A stretch of 64,000 nt of DNA from Pseudokineococcus lusitanus (GCF_003751265.1 NZ_RJKN01000005.1:186001-250000), one strand, 5' to 3'. Positions 7,793-16,131 are shown, counted from the stretch's first letter. The notes: a model not told the origin generated them from the letters alone. Numbers and translations are program-made.

Positions 7793-8418
7793 GCCGCGCG
7801 CGGGGGCACGTCGGGAGAGGGCCCCGGCGGTACGGCCCCGCGGTGGGCGAGCCCCCGCCCCTCGTCGACCCGCGGCGGTGGGGCAGCCTCGTCGGGCTCG
7901 CCGGCGGCGTGGTCTTCGTCGCGAGCTACTCGTCGGCGCTGGGGCCGGTCGTGCAGCCGGTCGCCTGGGTGCTCGCGCTGGCCGGCGTCGCCACGGCGCT
8001 CGTCGGGCACTACGTCCGCCCGGTGGCCCTGGGCCCGCTGACGCGCCCCGGCCCGCCGGCGCTGCTGGCCTACCTCGCGTGCGTGGCCGGCGAGCTCGCC
8101 CTCATCGCCGTCGGCTCGCGCGCCCTGGAGGCGGCCGGCCGGGGCGACCTGCGGCCCGCGCTCATCGCCGCCGTGGTGGGCCTCCACTTCGTGCCCTTCG
8201 CCGCGGTCTTCCGCGAGCGGATGTTCCTCCACCTCGGGGTCGTCGTCGCCCTCCTCGGGGCGGCCGGCCTGCTGGTGGGCGCCCTCGGCGTCGCCCGTGC
8301 GGCGGACGCCGCGGCGGTGGTCGCGGGGGTGGTGCTCGTCGGCTTCGTCGCGGCGTACGCGCTGGGGCGCTACGCCCCGGCCGACAGAGGTCGCCTGCGG
8401 GCGACGCCCCCGGCGTAG
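7789..8418 (+). CDS. hypothetical multi-pass membrane protein
   Basis: A 209-residue integral membrane protein with six predicted spans, among them LVGLAGGVVFVASYSSAL, PVAWVLALAGVATALVGHYV, LLAYLACVAGELALIAV, LIAAVVGLHFVPFAAVF and a VVVALLGAAGLLVGALGVA segment. HFVPFAAVFRERMFLHLG resembles small-molecule-binding membrane families, but I cannot name one. The GTG start overlaps the stop of an 11-codon leaderless ORF; GTG 7842 would be a shorter alternative beginning just before the first span. The next gene is the MerR regulator, 78 bases downstream with its own operator. Confidence 0.6.
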   Translation: MSRARGHVGRGPRRYGPAVGEPPPLVDPRRWGSLVGLAGGVVFVASYSSALGPVVQPVAWVLALAGVATALVGHYVRPVALGPLTRPGPPALLAYLACVAGELALIAVGSRALEAAGRGDLRPALIAAVVGLHFVPFAAVFRERMFLHLGVVVALLGAAGLLVGALGVARAADAAAVVAGVVLVGFVAAYALGRYAPADRGRLRATPPA

Positions 8419-8431
8419 CCGCGGGGCTTGC

Positions 8432-8450
8432 ACCTGACGCGACGTCATGT
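8432..8450 (+). promoter_or_regulatory. MerR-type operator dyad upstream of the MerR gene
   Basis: ACCTGACG-cga-CGTCATGT is a 19-bp dyad with one mismatch between the arms. It lies next to a -35-like TTGCAC at 8428-8433, and MerR proteins characteristically bind a dyad in the promoter spacer. This suggests autoregulation. Confidence 0.6.
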
Positions 8451-8496
8451 GGTCCGGTGGTCCTCACGTCCTGCTCCCGCCGAGGAAGGCCCGCCC

Positions 8497-9399
8497 ATGC
8501 CCTCGCCCTTCGTCCCGCCGCGCCACGTGCTCATCGGCGACGCCGCCGCCTTCGTCGGCACGACGCCGCGGGCCATCCGCCACTACCACGACATCGGGCT
8601 GCTCCCGGAGCCGCCGCGGGGCGCCGACGACCGCCGTCGCTACGGGTACGACGACATGGTCCGGCTGCTGTGGATCCGGACGATGGCCGACGCCGGTCTC
8701 GCGCTCGACGACATCCGCGACGCCTTCGACGGCGCGGCCCCCGCCGGGGACGTCGCCCGGGCCGACGCCGACCGCGACGTCGAGGACGTGCTCGAGCGGT
8801 TGGAGGCCTCCCTCGCCGCGAAGGAGGCCGAGCTGCAGCGCCAGCGGGCCGCCGTGCGGAGCATGCGGGCCCGGGGCAGCCGGACGGGCCTCCTGTCGGA
8901 CCTGGTCGCCGACCGCCTCGCGCCGCTGCCCGCGGGCGCCCTGCGGGAGTCCGACCTGGACGACCTGCTGGTCACCGAGCGGATGCTCGGGCCCCTCGGG
9001 GCGGCCTTCCGCGCGAGCCGCTTCATCGCCCTGGCCACCCACCCGGACCTGCGGGAGGAGGCCGACCGCGTCGAGGCCGCCGAGGCGGAGCTCGACGACA
9101 CGGTCGCCGTCGACGACCCCCGGGTGGCCGAGGTGGCCGCCGCGCGGCACGCCGTCGAGCGGGAGCTGGACGCGGTCGTCGAGCGCTCCGGCCTCGCGGC
9201 GGACGAGGAGGCCCTCTTCGCCGCCTGGGACGCGCAGCACCCCGTGCCCGCGACGGAGGGGTCCGCCTGCACCCAGGGGGAGGGCTCCATGACCCTGCTC
9301 GACGCCTCGCGCCTGCTGCCGTACGACCTGTCCCCGGCCCGTCTGCGGTGCCTCGAGCTGGCCGAGGAGCTCGCGGTCCGCGACCTGCCCGCCCCCTGA
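8497..9399 (+). CDS. MerR family transcriptional regulator
   Basis: A 300-residue regulator. The winged helix-turn-helix occupies roughly residues 10-80, with AAFVGTTPRAIRHYHDIGLL as recognition helix and DDRRRYGYDDMVRLLWIRTM as wing and second helix, both textbook MerR. A dimerisation coiled coil follows (VEDVLERLEASLAAKEAELQ). The ~180-residue C-terminal domain is helical and is presumably the effector sensor; it lacks an obvious TipAS signature or metal-binding cysteines. Start ATG 8497 has GAGGAAGG at 7 nt. An operator dyad lies 47 bp upstream, so autoregulation and possibly control of the preceding membrane protein are likely. Effector unknown. Confidence 0.88.
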   Translation: MPSPFVPPRHVLIGDAAAFVGTTPRAIRHYHDIGLLPEPPRGADDRRRYGYDDMVRLLWIRTMADAGLALDDIRDAFDGAAPAGDVARADADRDVEDVLERLEASLAAKEAELQRQRAAVRSMRARGSRTGLLSDLVADRLAPLPAGALRESDLDDLLVTERMLGPLGAAFRASRFIALATHPDLREEADRVEAAEAELDDTVAVDDPRVAEVAAARHAVERELDAVVERSGLAADEEALFAAWDAQHPVPATEGSACTQGEGSMTLLDASRLLPYDLSPARLRCLELAEELAVRDLPAP

Positions 9400-9423
9400 C
9401 GGCGGGTCGGGGCCGAGCGGTGG

Positions 9424-10332
9424 TCAGACGGCGCCGGCCCCGCCCCGGGCGGTGAGCAGGAACGCGGGGGAGGACCAGTAGTCGTGCAGGGGGCGGACGG
9501 CCACGTCGGCCCAGCCGGCGTCCTCCAGCTGTCGCGTCCAGGCGCCCGCGGGCTGCTCGAAGGTGGCCCGGACCGCTCCCGGCCTCAGCTGCCCGGTGAG
9601 CACGGGCAGGAGGAAGCCCTGGGCGACGAGGTCCCGGTCGTCGGTGTACTCGGCCAGCCCCTGCTCGTAGGTCCGGGCGAGGAAGCGCACGTGCTCGGGG
9701 CTGCCCACCGCGACGTCGGGGACGTCGAACTCCACGACCGCCAGGCGGTCCACGCGGGGGCGCAGGCGACGCAGCACCTCGGTGCGCGGCCCGTGCTCCA
9801 CGGTGTGGAGGGCGAAGGTCGACTGCAGCACGTCCCACGTGGCGTCCTCGCCGGTGCCGGCGGCCAGGTCGGCCGCGAGCACCTGCGCGGTGGTCGGTCG
9901 GCTGGTCACCTGCGTCCCCGAGCCGGCGGCGTCCTGCCAGCGCCCCACCTCTCGCAGGGCGGCGTCGAGCAGCGGGGCGGACGGCTCGAGGAGGTCGAGC
10001 CGCCCCGGGTGGTGCGAGGCCGCCGCGAGCGCCGGCAGGAGCGCCGTGCCGTCCCCGCAGCCGACGTCGAGCACCGAGGTCGGCCGGTGCCGGTCGTAGA
10101 GGTCGGCCAGGGCGGCGCTCACCGCGGCGTAGAGCCCCACGTTGCCGCCGCCGCGGATGAAGGCCTCGAAGGCGGCCGGCTGGTCGTAGACCGACCCGTG
10201 GCCGTCGTCGCGCAGGTGCTCGGCCAGGGCCCGGGCCAGCGGCGTGCCGCCACGGCTCACCTCCCGGCGGGCCCCGTCGACGTCGCCGACCACCAGGGCG
10301 CCCAGGGCGCGCTCCACCGACCCGTCGCTCAT
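9424..10332 (-). CDS. class I SAM-dependent methyltransferase
   Basis: A 302-residue protein. The SAM-binding motif I is SVLDVGCGDGTALLPAL near residue 95, followed by the acidic loop of motif II (RLDLLEPSAPLLDAAL). QSTFALHTVEHGPRTEVLRRL acts as motif IV/post-motif, and the fold ends with YWSSPAFLLTARGG. An N-terminal ~70-residue helical extension precedes the Rossmann domain and may form a lid. Start ATG 10332 has GGGGAGGAT 8 nt upstream; the longer frame upstream is Arg/Pro-rich and rejected. It is divergent from a membrane protein gene and convergent with merR. The methyl acceptor cannot be inferred. Confidence 0.8.
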   Translation of the reverse strand: MSDGSVERALGALVVGDVDGARREVSRGGTPLARALAEHLRDDGHGSVYDQPAAFEAFIRGGGNVGLYAAVSAALADLYDRHRPTSVLDVGCGDGTALLPALAAASHHPGRLDLLEPSAPLLDAALREVGRWQDAAGSGTQVTSRPTTAQVLAADLAAGTGEDATWDVLQSTFALHTVEHGPRTEVLRRLRPRVDRLAVVEFDVPDVAVGSPEHVRFLARTYEQGLAEYTDDRDLVAQGFLLPVLTGQLRPGAVRATFEQPAGAWTRQLEDAGWADVAVRPLHDYWSSPAFLLTARGGAGAV

Positions 10333-10465
10333 GGACCCATCCTCCCCGCCACCGGGCCGTCGGCGGACCGTGACGGGAGCGACGCGCAACACGGTGCGTG
10401 GCAACCGCTCCGGTCGTCGACGACCGACGCCCCTCGTCGGTGGCCCCGGTCGTGAGGATGGGGCC

Positions 10466-11029
10466 GTGACCGCGACGACGACCGACCGAGGAGCAGCACG
10501 GCAGGAGCGGCGGCTCGCGCTGCCGGTCGCCGTCGGCCTGGGGCTCTTCCTCGGGGGCGGGCGCCTGGTCGGAGTCCTGGCGACGGTCTCCGGCCCGGGG
10601 GCGGACGCCGCCCGGGCCGGGCTGGTGGTGGGCAGCGCGGTGCTGACGTACGGCGGGGCGGTCGTGGCCTCCGTGGGCGCCCTCGCGCTCGCGCGTCGCC
10701 TGCTGGCGCACCAGGTCAGCGGCGAGGAGATGACGGCGCACCCGTACCGCTCCCGCCGCCACCGGTCCGCCCTCGCCGCCGTGGTCGCCGGCCTGGTCCT
10801 CATGGCCGCGTCGCAGCTGGCGTTCGAGCTGTCGTTCACCCTGGGGGACGGCTACTTCCCCGGGGCGGGGCTCGGGGAGGTAGGCGTCGCCGTCGCGATC
10901 GCCGGCACGTACCTCGGCCCGCTCGTCACGGCCGTCGGCACCTTCGCCTCGGTGCGCGGGCTCGAGGACGCGTCGACGGCGCGGCGCACGGAGGTCCCCC
11001 CGCCGGACGTGACAGACCTCGACGCCTGA
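10466..11029 (+). CDS. hypothetical membrane protein (four TM segments)
   Basis: A 187-residue integral membrane protein from GTG 10466. Hydrophobic segments include LPVAVGLGLFLGGGRLVGVLA, a GLVVGSAVLTYGGAVVASVG segment, an ALAAVVAGLVLMAASQLAF segment and a VGVAVAIAGTYLGPLVTAVG segment. A basic loop (AHPYRSRRHRSAL) lies between spans 2 and 3. No family is recognised. It is divergent from the methyltransferase with 133 bp between start codons, and a GAGGAT hexamer 6 nt before the GTG could mark a leaderless promoter. Confidence 0.6.
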   Translation: MTATTTDRGAARQERRLALPVAVGLGLFLGGGRLVGVLATVSGPGADAARAGLVVGSAVLTYGGAVVASVGALALARRLLAHQVSGEEMTAHPYRSRRHRSALAAVVAGLVLMAASQLAFELSFTLGDGYFPGAGLGEVGVAVAIAGTYLGPLVTAVGTFASVRGLEDASTARRTEVPPPDVTDLDA

Positions 11030-11118
11030 CGCCGGGGCGACCGGTGGCCACCCGCGGTGACTCTCCGCTTCCGCCCGTCACTGACCTACTTTTGCTGGTC
11101 AACGACGGAAGAGTCGTG

Positions 11119-11124
11119 CATAGT
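11119..11124 (+). promoter_or_regulatory. candidate -10 for the secreted TIM-barrel gene
   Basis: CATAGT lies in a locally less GC-rich segment (11085-11125) about 170 nt before the start codon. A confident -35 was not found; TTGCTG 21 bp upstream is too distant to be ideal. Confidence 0.35.
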
Positions 11125-11295
11125 GGCCGTCGTCGGGCCACGAGCCCGGCGGGTCCCCGCGCCGACGCGCGGACCCACGACCGGACTCGCAGCGACCCCG
11201 GCTCCCCGAGGTCCCGGTGCACCGCCCGCACCACCGCCGCTGACGCCTGCCCGGACCCCGCCGCGCCGGGTCCGTCCCTCTCGAAAAGGACTCCC

Positions 11296-12243
11296 ATGAC
11301 CCTCGCCCGTCGTGCCCGCGCCGCCGTCGTCGCCGCCGCGGCCCTGACGCTCACCGCGTCCGGCCTCCTCGCCGTCCCCGCCTCCGCGGCGCCGGCCCCG
11401 AGCGCGGCGGCCGCCGCCGACTGCTCCGGCCGCACCGTGCCCGCCAGCAAGATCTCGTTCCAGCTGTACAGCTACGCCGGCTGGCAGCGCACCGTCGGGG
11501 TCGAGTCGATCCTCTCCGAGCTGTCCGACATCGGGTACAAGAACGTCGAGCCCTTCGGCGGCAGCTACGAGGGCCGCAGCGGCTGGCGCTTCGGGAAGCT
11601 GCTGCAGGAGTACGGCCTCCGTGCGCCCACGGCGCACGGCAGCACGAACGCCGACACCTTCCGCGACACCCTCGCCTTCTCGAAGGCGCTGGGGCAGAAG
11701 TACACCGGCTCCGGCGGCTGGGCGGCGCCCGGCATCGCCCGCGACGGCTCCAGCAGCTACGAGGACGTCCTCGCCACCGCGAAGGCGATGAACCAGCTCG
11801 GCCGGAAGTCCGTCAACAACGGCACGGGCAAGCACTTCGGCCACAACCACTGGTGGGAGTTCACGACGGTCGTCACCGACCCCGCGACGGGCGAGGAGAA
11901 GACCGCCTACGAGGTCCTGCTGGAGAACACGAACCCGCGGCTCGTGGCCTTCCAGCTCGACGTCTTCTGGGCCTCGGACGCCGGCGTCGACGTCGTCGAG
12001 CTGCTCGAGCAGCACGGCGACCGCATCGAGCTGCTCCACATCAAGGACGGGTTCCTCCCCGCCGACACGCTGGGCGACTTCACCCAGCTGACCGACGTCG
12101 GCGAGGGCGACATCGACTGGGTGCCGATCCTCCGCGCCGCCCACGGCAAGATCAAGTACTACGTCATCGAGCGCGACGGGGCCCCCGCGACCGCCGAGTT
12201 CGCCCGCGACAGCTTCGAGTTCCTCAGCTGCCTCGAGTACTGA
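11296..12243 (+). CDS. secreted sugar phosphate isomerase/epimerase-like TIM-barrel protein
   Basis: A 315-residue protein of the xylose-isomerase-like TIM-barrel superfamily. The N-terminus is a Sec signal peptide (MTLARRARAAVV, a hydrophobic core, then a cleavage region near ASAAPAP). The mature part starts ISFQLYSYAGWQ. The metal site is recognisable: Glu in YKNVEPFGG, His in FGHNHWWEF, Asp in FQLDVFWASDAG and Glu in YYVIERDG, with HIKDG forming the active-site wall. Members interconvert or oxidise sugars and inositols; substrate unknown. Start ATG 11296 has AAAGGA at 5 nt. Export is unusual for this normally cytosolic family. A strong terminator follows immediately. Confidence 0.85.
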   Translation: MTLARRARAAVVAAAALTLTASGLLAVPASAAPAPSAAAAADCSGRTVPASKISFQLYSYAGWQRTVGVESILSELSDIGYKNVEPFGGSYEGRSGWRFGKLLQEYGLRAPTAHGSTNADTFRDTLAFSKALGQKYTGSGGWAAPGIARDGSSSYEDVLATAKAMNQLGRKSVNNGTGKHFGHNHWWEFTTVVTDPATGEEKTAYEVLLENTNPRLVAFQLDVFWASDAGVDVVELLEQHGDRIELLHIKDGFLPADTLGDFTQLTDVGEGDIDWVPILRAAHGKIKYYVIERDGAPATAEFARDSFEFLSCLEY

Positions 12244-12252
12244 CCTGACGGC

Positions 12253-12286
12253 GACGGCGCCCCCTGCTCCTGCAGGGGGCGCCGTC
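12253..12286 (+). terminator. intrinsic-type terminator after the secreted TIM-barrel gene
   Basis: A perfect 14-bp stem (GACGGCGCCCCCTG and its complement) with a 6-nt loop starts 10 bases after the stop codon. Confidence 0.8.
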
Positions 12287-12350
12287 GTGCGCCCGGCCCT
12301 GCCGCGCCGAGCGGCACCGACGGACGACCCTGCCGTCCAGCACCTCTCGC

Positions 12351-12356
12351 TACGGT
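12351..12356 (+). promoter_or_regulatory. -10 hexamer TACGGT (leaderless)
   Basis: TACGGT, then 6 nt, then GTG 12363, which is the leaderless spacing. Confidence 0.5.
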
Positions 12357-12362
12357 CGGGGC

Positions 12363-12809
12363 GTGGTCGACATCACCGACGGCCGGCTCGGCCGCAGCCC
12401 CGGGCCGCTCGCGGCCTTCCTCGCCGGCGGGCTGACGAGCCTCCTGCCGCTCGGTCGCGCGCGCGGTGCCACCGCCGCGACGCTCGTCCTCGCGCCGGCC
12501 GCGGCCCTGGCGGCCTTCGTGGCCGTGCAGCAGCGGCGCGAGCGTGAGCGGCCCGGCTCCGGCCTGGGCCCGTGGGGCGACGGCGCCTGGCGGGACCTCC
12601 CGGCGCCGGTGGTCCCCGTCGTCGCCGGCGTCGTCGTCGCCACCGGCTCGGCGCTGGGCGTCCTCGTCGACCGGGCCGAGGAGTCGGTCCTGCGGCGCCG
12701 CGGCGTCCGGCACTCGCGGGTCGTCATCGCGCTCGTGGGCGCGGTCGGCAGCGCGGCGCTGGCCGTGCTCGACCGACGTCCCGCCGAGGGCGCGGGCCCC
12801 CGCGCCTGA
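12363..12809 (+). CDS. hypothetical membrane protein, 148 aa
   Basis: The leaderless GTG start lies 6 nt after TACGGT. Three hydrophobic segments are visible: PGPLAAFLAGGLTSLLPL, an ATLVLAPAAALAAFVAV segment and PVVPVVAGVVVATGSALGVLV. A further ALVGAVGSAALAVL stretch lies near the C-terminus. The basic loops (QQRRERERP, LRRRGVRHSR) suggest cytosolic faces. No recognisable family. It is convergent with prfC, six bases apart. Confidence 0.6.
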   Translation: MVDITDGRLGRSPGPLAAFLAGGLTSLLPLGRARGATAATLVLAPAAALAAFVAVQQRRERERPGSGLGPWGDGAWRDLPAPVVPVVAGVVVATGSALGVLVDRAEESVLRRRGVRHSRVVIALVGAVGSAALAVLDRRPAEGAGPRA

Positions 12810-12815
12810 CCGGCC

Positions 12816-14462
12816 TCAGGCCGTGGCGTCCGCCACGAGCGGCTCGAGCACGACGCCGGCCAGCTCCCGCGCGACGCCGTTCATCCGCCACTGGTCGGCG
12901 AAGACGGCCAGAAGGTCGCCGTCGCGGCGCTGCAGCACCTCGGTGCCGCGCTGGCTGTTGAGGGGGGCGACCCACTCCGGCGTCGTCCGCCGTGCGACGG
13001 AGTAGGACAGCGTCTCCGTGCGGATGGGGCACGAGAAGTCGCTCGCCATCCGGTGCGAGGCCACCTCGAGCTGCAGCGGGCCGACCGCGGCGAGCACAGG
13101 GGCCTGCTCGCCGCGCAGGTCCGAGCGGAGCACCTGCACGACGCCCTCGGCGTCGAGCTCGGCGATGCCCTTGTGGAACTGCTTGCTGCGGGACAGGTCG
13201 ACGGGCCGCGCCACGACGAAGTGCTCCGGCGCGAAGGACGGGATGGCCGGGTACTCGACGGCCCCGCGGCCGTGGAGGGTGTCGCCGACCTCGACGCCGT
13301 TCGCGCCGACGAGGCCGACGACGTCGCCGGGCCACGACTCGTCGATGCTCGTGCGCGCGCCGCCCTGCAGGTGCTGGGCGTGCTTGGTCGTCAGCGTCCG
13401 CCCGGACCGGGCGATCGTCAGCGGCGTGCCCCGCTCGAAGCGGCCCGAGCAGACCCGCACCAGCGCGACCCGGTCCCGGTGGGCCTTGTCGAGGCCGGCC
13501 TGGATCTTGAAGACCTGGCCCGAGAAGCCGGTGTCGAGCGGGCGCGGCGTCCCCTCGGCGTCCGGCCGCGGGCCGGGGGAGGGCGCGACGTCGAGCAGCG
13601 TGTCGAGCAGGTGGTCCACGCCGAAGTTGAGCACCGCCGCGGAGAAGAGCACCGGCGTCGTGCGGCCGGCGAGGAAGGCCTCCTCGTCGTGCTCGCCGTT
13701 CTCCAGGGTCAGCAGCCCGGCCTCCTCGACGGCCGCGGTCCACGTCTCGCCCTCGCGCTCGAGCGCCTCGTCGGCGGACAGGTGCTCCTGGATGGCGGCC
13801 GTCGCCCCGCCGGGCGTGCGCGTGTAGGCGGTGTACGCGCCGTCGCCCTCGGCGCCGACCCGCAGCACGCCGCGGAAGTCCCCGGCGACGCCGACCGGCC
13901 ACGTGAGCGGCGTGGGGGTCATGCCCGTCACCTGCGCGACCTCGTCCATGAGGTCGAGCGCCTCGCGGCCCGGGCGGTCCCACTTGTTGACGACCGTGAT
14001 GACGGGCAGCCCGCGGTGCTTGCAGACGTCGAAGAGCTTGCGCGTCTGCCGCTCCATGCCGCGCGCGGCGTCGACGAGCATGACGGCGCAGTCCACGGCC
14101 GCGAGGACGCGGTAGGTGTCCTCGGAGAAGTCCGCGTGGCCCGGGGTGTCGACGAGGTTGAGCACGTGGGCGCGGTGGTCGAGCTGCAGGACCGCCGAGG
14201 AGATCGAGATGCCGCGCTGCTGCTCCATCTCCTGCCAGTCGGAGACGACGCCCGCGCGCCCGGCCTTGCCCTTGACGTGGCCGGCGCGGTGCACGGCGCC
14301 GGTGAGCAGCGCGAGCGCCTCCGTGAGCGTCGACTTGCCGGCGTCGGGGTGGCTGATGACGGCGAAGGTGCGCCGCACGGCCGCGTGGCGGCTGGGCGCG
14401 TCGTCGGCGTCGGCGGGGACGGCGGAGAGGTCGGTCTCGACGGCGGGGGCGTGGGTGCTCAT
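12816..14462 (-). CDS. prfC: peptide chain release factor 3 (GTPase)
   Basis: A 548-residue translational GTPase that removes RF1/RF2 from the ribosome after peptide release. The G domain is complete: G1 SHPDAGKST near residue 38, switch I with the RGISISSAVL context, G3 DTPGHADFSEDTYR, G4 NKWDRPGREALDLMDEV (Trp replaces the usual Leu) and a later FSAAVLNFGVD as G5-like. Domain II follows with FSGQVFKIQAGLDKAHRDRV, and the RF3-specific C-terminal domain with FCP-like FSCPIRTETLSYSVARR. Length matches the family (about 530). Start ATG 14462 has AGGA at about 7 nt. The 68 bases to the next gene upstream hold no clear signal. Confidence 0.95.
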   Translation of the reverse strand: MSTHAPAVETDLSAVPADADDAPSRHAAVRRTFAVISHPDAGKSTLTEALALLTGAVHRAGHVKGKAGRAGVVSDWQEMEQQRGISISSAVLQLDHRAHVLNLVDTPGHADFSEDTYRVLAAVDCAVMLVDAARGMERQTRKLFDVCKHRGLPVITVVNKWDRPGREALDLMDEVAQVTGMTPTPLTWPVGVAGDFRGVLRVGAEGDGAYTAYTRTPGGATAAIQEHLSADEALEREGETWTAAVEEAGLLTLENGEHDEEAFLAGRTTPVLFSAAVLNFGVDHLLDTLLDVAPSPGPRPDAEGTPRPLDTGFSGQVFKIQAGLDKAHRDRVALVRVCSGRFERGTPLTIARSGRTLTTKHAQHLQGGARTSIDESWPGDVVGLVGANGVEVGDTLHGRGAVEYPAIPSFAPEHFVVARPVDLSRSKQFHKGIAELDAEGVVQVLRSDLRGEQAPVLAAVGPLQLEVASHRMASDFSCPIRTETLSYSVARRTTPEWVAPLNSQRGTEVLQRRDGDLLAVFADQWRMNGVARELAGVVLEPLVADATA

Positions 14463-14530
14463 CACAGTCCTGTCGTGGGGCGGTCCCCCCATGGTCCCCG
14501 ACGCACGGGGCTGCTCGGGACGCCGACGCC

Positions 14531-15412
14531 TCAGGCGAGGAGCGGCCGCACCTGCTCGCCCGCGAAGGCGGCGAAGCCCGCCGGGTCGGGGTCGTCCGCG
14601 GTGGGCTGGAGCACGACGACGTCGGCGCCCGCGTCGGCCAGGCGGCGGACGGCGTCGGCCACCTGCTCGGCGCCGCCCGCCACGGCGACGTCCTCGGCGT
14701 CGGGCAGGTCCCACGACGTCCGGCTGCGGGCGAGGCGGTCCGCGGCGTCCGGGCCCGTGGCGGTCAGGAGGTAGACGACGACCCGGTGGTGGTCGGTGCG
14801 CCCGGCGGCCTCGCGGCCGGCGTCGATGCGCTCGCGCGCCTGCCGGAGCCGGTCCGGCGTCGTCCCGGCGACGAGGAGCGTGCCGTCGGCGGCCCGGCCG
14901 GACAGCTCGAGCGTCTTGGGCCCCTCGGCGCCGGCGAGCACGCGCACGGGGGCGGGCGGCGGCCACTCGAGGCGCACGCCGTCGAGGCGGACGTAGCGGC
15001 CCTCCGTCGTCACCTCCTCGCCGGCGAGGAGCCGTCGGAGCGCGCCGAGGTGCTCCTCGAGGAGCGTCAGCGGCGACGCGTGGCGCGCGCCGACCTGCCC
15101 CATCCACGCCTGGACGCCGTGGCCGACCGTCACCTCGGCGCGGCCGGGGAAGGTGCGGTGCAGGACGGCCATGTCCATGGCGGCCGCAGCGACGTTGCGC
15201 AGGGGCACGGGCAGGAGGCCGACGCCGACGCGCACGCGCTCGGTCCACGCGAGGGCCGCGGCCGCGGTGGCGACGCCGCCCTCGAAGAAGCAGTCCTCCC
15301 AGAGCCACAGCTCGTCGAGGCCGGAGCGGTCGGCGGCGACGGCCACCTCGCGCAGCCGCTCGGGCGGGAGCTGGGGGAGGAAGACGGCGCCGAGGCCGAC
15401 CGGGTCGCTCAT
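14531..15412 (-). CDS. LLM class (luciferase-like) flavin/F420-dependent oxidoreductase
   Basis: A 293-residue TIM-barrel of the bacterial luciferase-like monooxygenase family. Typical features are the opening GLGAVFLPQLPPERL, ADRSGLDELWLWEDCFFEGG, the repeat AWTERVRVGVGLLPVPLRN and an FPGRAEVTVGHGVQAWM stretch that contacts the isoalloxazine or deazaflavin ring. The DGTLLVAGTTPDRLRQARE segment is characteristic of the F420-type actinobacterial group, but cofactor (F420 or FMN) is an inference. The start ATG overlaps the stop of the upstream DUF2530-like gene by four bases (ATGA), so the two are translationally coupled. Confidence 0.85.
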   Translation of the reverse strand: MSDPVGLGAVFLPQLPPERLREVAVAADRSGLDELWLWEDCFFEGGVATAAAALAWTERVRVGVGLLPVPLRNVAAAAMDMAVLHRTFPGRAEVTVGHGVQAWMGQVGARHASPLTLLEEHLGALRRLLAGEEVTTEGRYVRLDGVRLEWPPPAPVRVLAGAEGPKTLELSGRAADGTLLVAGTTPDRLRQARERIDAGREAAGRTDHHRVVVYLLTATGPDAADRLARSRTSWDLPDAEDVAVAGGAEQVADAVRRLADAGADVVVLQPTADDPDPAGFAAFAGEQVRPLLA

Positions 15413-15843
15413 CGGGGTCCGTCCTGCTCGGGGGCGCCGGCGCCGTGCGGCGGGGCCACGACGGGCATCTGCGTCGTCGGGGGCGTGGACGGGCGGGCCG
15501 CGGCCTCGGCCGCCTGGGCCGAGGTGAGGATCGGCGTCACCGCGCGGGCCGGGACGGGGACCGCCGCGGCCCGGCGCTGCCGCCGGGCGGCCGTGCGGTG
15601 CTTGATCTCCCGCCGCTGCAGGTGCACGAGGCCGACGACGCCGAGGACGAGGCCGGCGACGCACGCCCACACCCACCAGCCGCGGTCGTCGGCCACGAGC
15701 GAGCCACGTTGCGCCAGCACGACGACGAGGGCGACGGCCCACGCGGCCAGGCCGGCGAGCGCGGCGAGCCGGTCGTCGGTGCGGGCGGCGGGCGGCGTGG
15801 GCCTGCTCTCCAGGGGCAGCCGGGCGAACCTCACGCGGGCCAC
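15409..15843 (-). CDS. DUF2530-like small membrane protein
   Basis: A 144-residue protein with two adjacent membrane spans (AWAVALVVVLAQ and WVWACVAGLVLGVVGLVHLQ) separated by a short loop with DDRGWWVW. This fits the actinobacterial DUF2530 pattern. It has a long Ala/Pro-rich cytosolic tail of about 60 residues that the core family lacks. The start is GTG 15843, and the only shorter candidates are inside the conserved part. Function is unknown. Its stop overlaps the LLM oxidoreductase start (ATGA), so it heads a two-gene unit. The promoter must lie within or beside the 41-bp repeat array upstream. Confidence 0.65.
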   Translation of the reverse strand: MARVRFARLPLESRPTPPAARTDDRLAALAGLAAWAVALVVVLAQRGSLVADDRGWWVWACVAGLVLGVVGLVHLQRREIKHRTAARRQRRAAAVPVPARAVTPILTSAQAAEAAARPSTPPTTQMPVVAPPHGAGAPEQDGPR

Positions 15844-15902
15844 CGTAGCCGCGGGGGGCGACGTCGTGCCGGGACGACGGCGGGGTCCGAAGGGGCGCCG
15901 CG

Positions 15903-16056
15903 AGGTGTCGTCGACGCCTACTTCGCGCTCAGAGGGCTCCGTGAGGTGAAGTCGACGCCTACTTCACGTCCAGGAGGCTCGGGAAGGTGAAGTCGACGCC
16001 TACTTCGCGCTCGGGAGGCTCGGGGAGGTGAAGTCGACGCCGACTGCCCGGGGAGG
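15903..16056 (+). repeat. 41-bp tandem repeat array A (about 3.7 units)
   Basis: The marker TCGACGCC recurs at 15911, 15952, 15993 and 16034, exactly 41 bp apart each time, with intervening bases also well conserved (GGAGGCTCGG..AGGTGAAG). An imperfect palindrome GTGAAGT-n8-ACTTCAC (best at 15946-15967) occurs once per unit. It lies between the divergent DUF2530-like and marR genes. Confidence 0.9.
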
Positions 16057-16112
16057 ACCCCGTGCGCCGACGCCCCCGGGTGGCCCGGGAAGAGGTCGGT
16101 CCCGGATGTCGT

Positions 16113-16131
16113 TAGGCGAGGTAATGACCTA
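16113..16131 (+). promoter_or_regulatory. candidate MarR operator
   Basis: TAGG-n11-CCTA inverted repeat directly upstream of and touching the marR -10 (TACGCT 16130-16135). Position suits autorepression; it only loosely resembles an IdeR box. Confidence 0.35.

Noticed and set aside
16112-16131. IdeR iron box in front of marR
   Set aside because: Resembles TTAGG...CCTA but the spacing and inner bases do not match the 19-bp IdeR consensus; a MarR operator is more likely.
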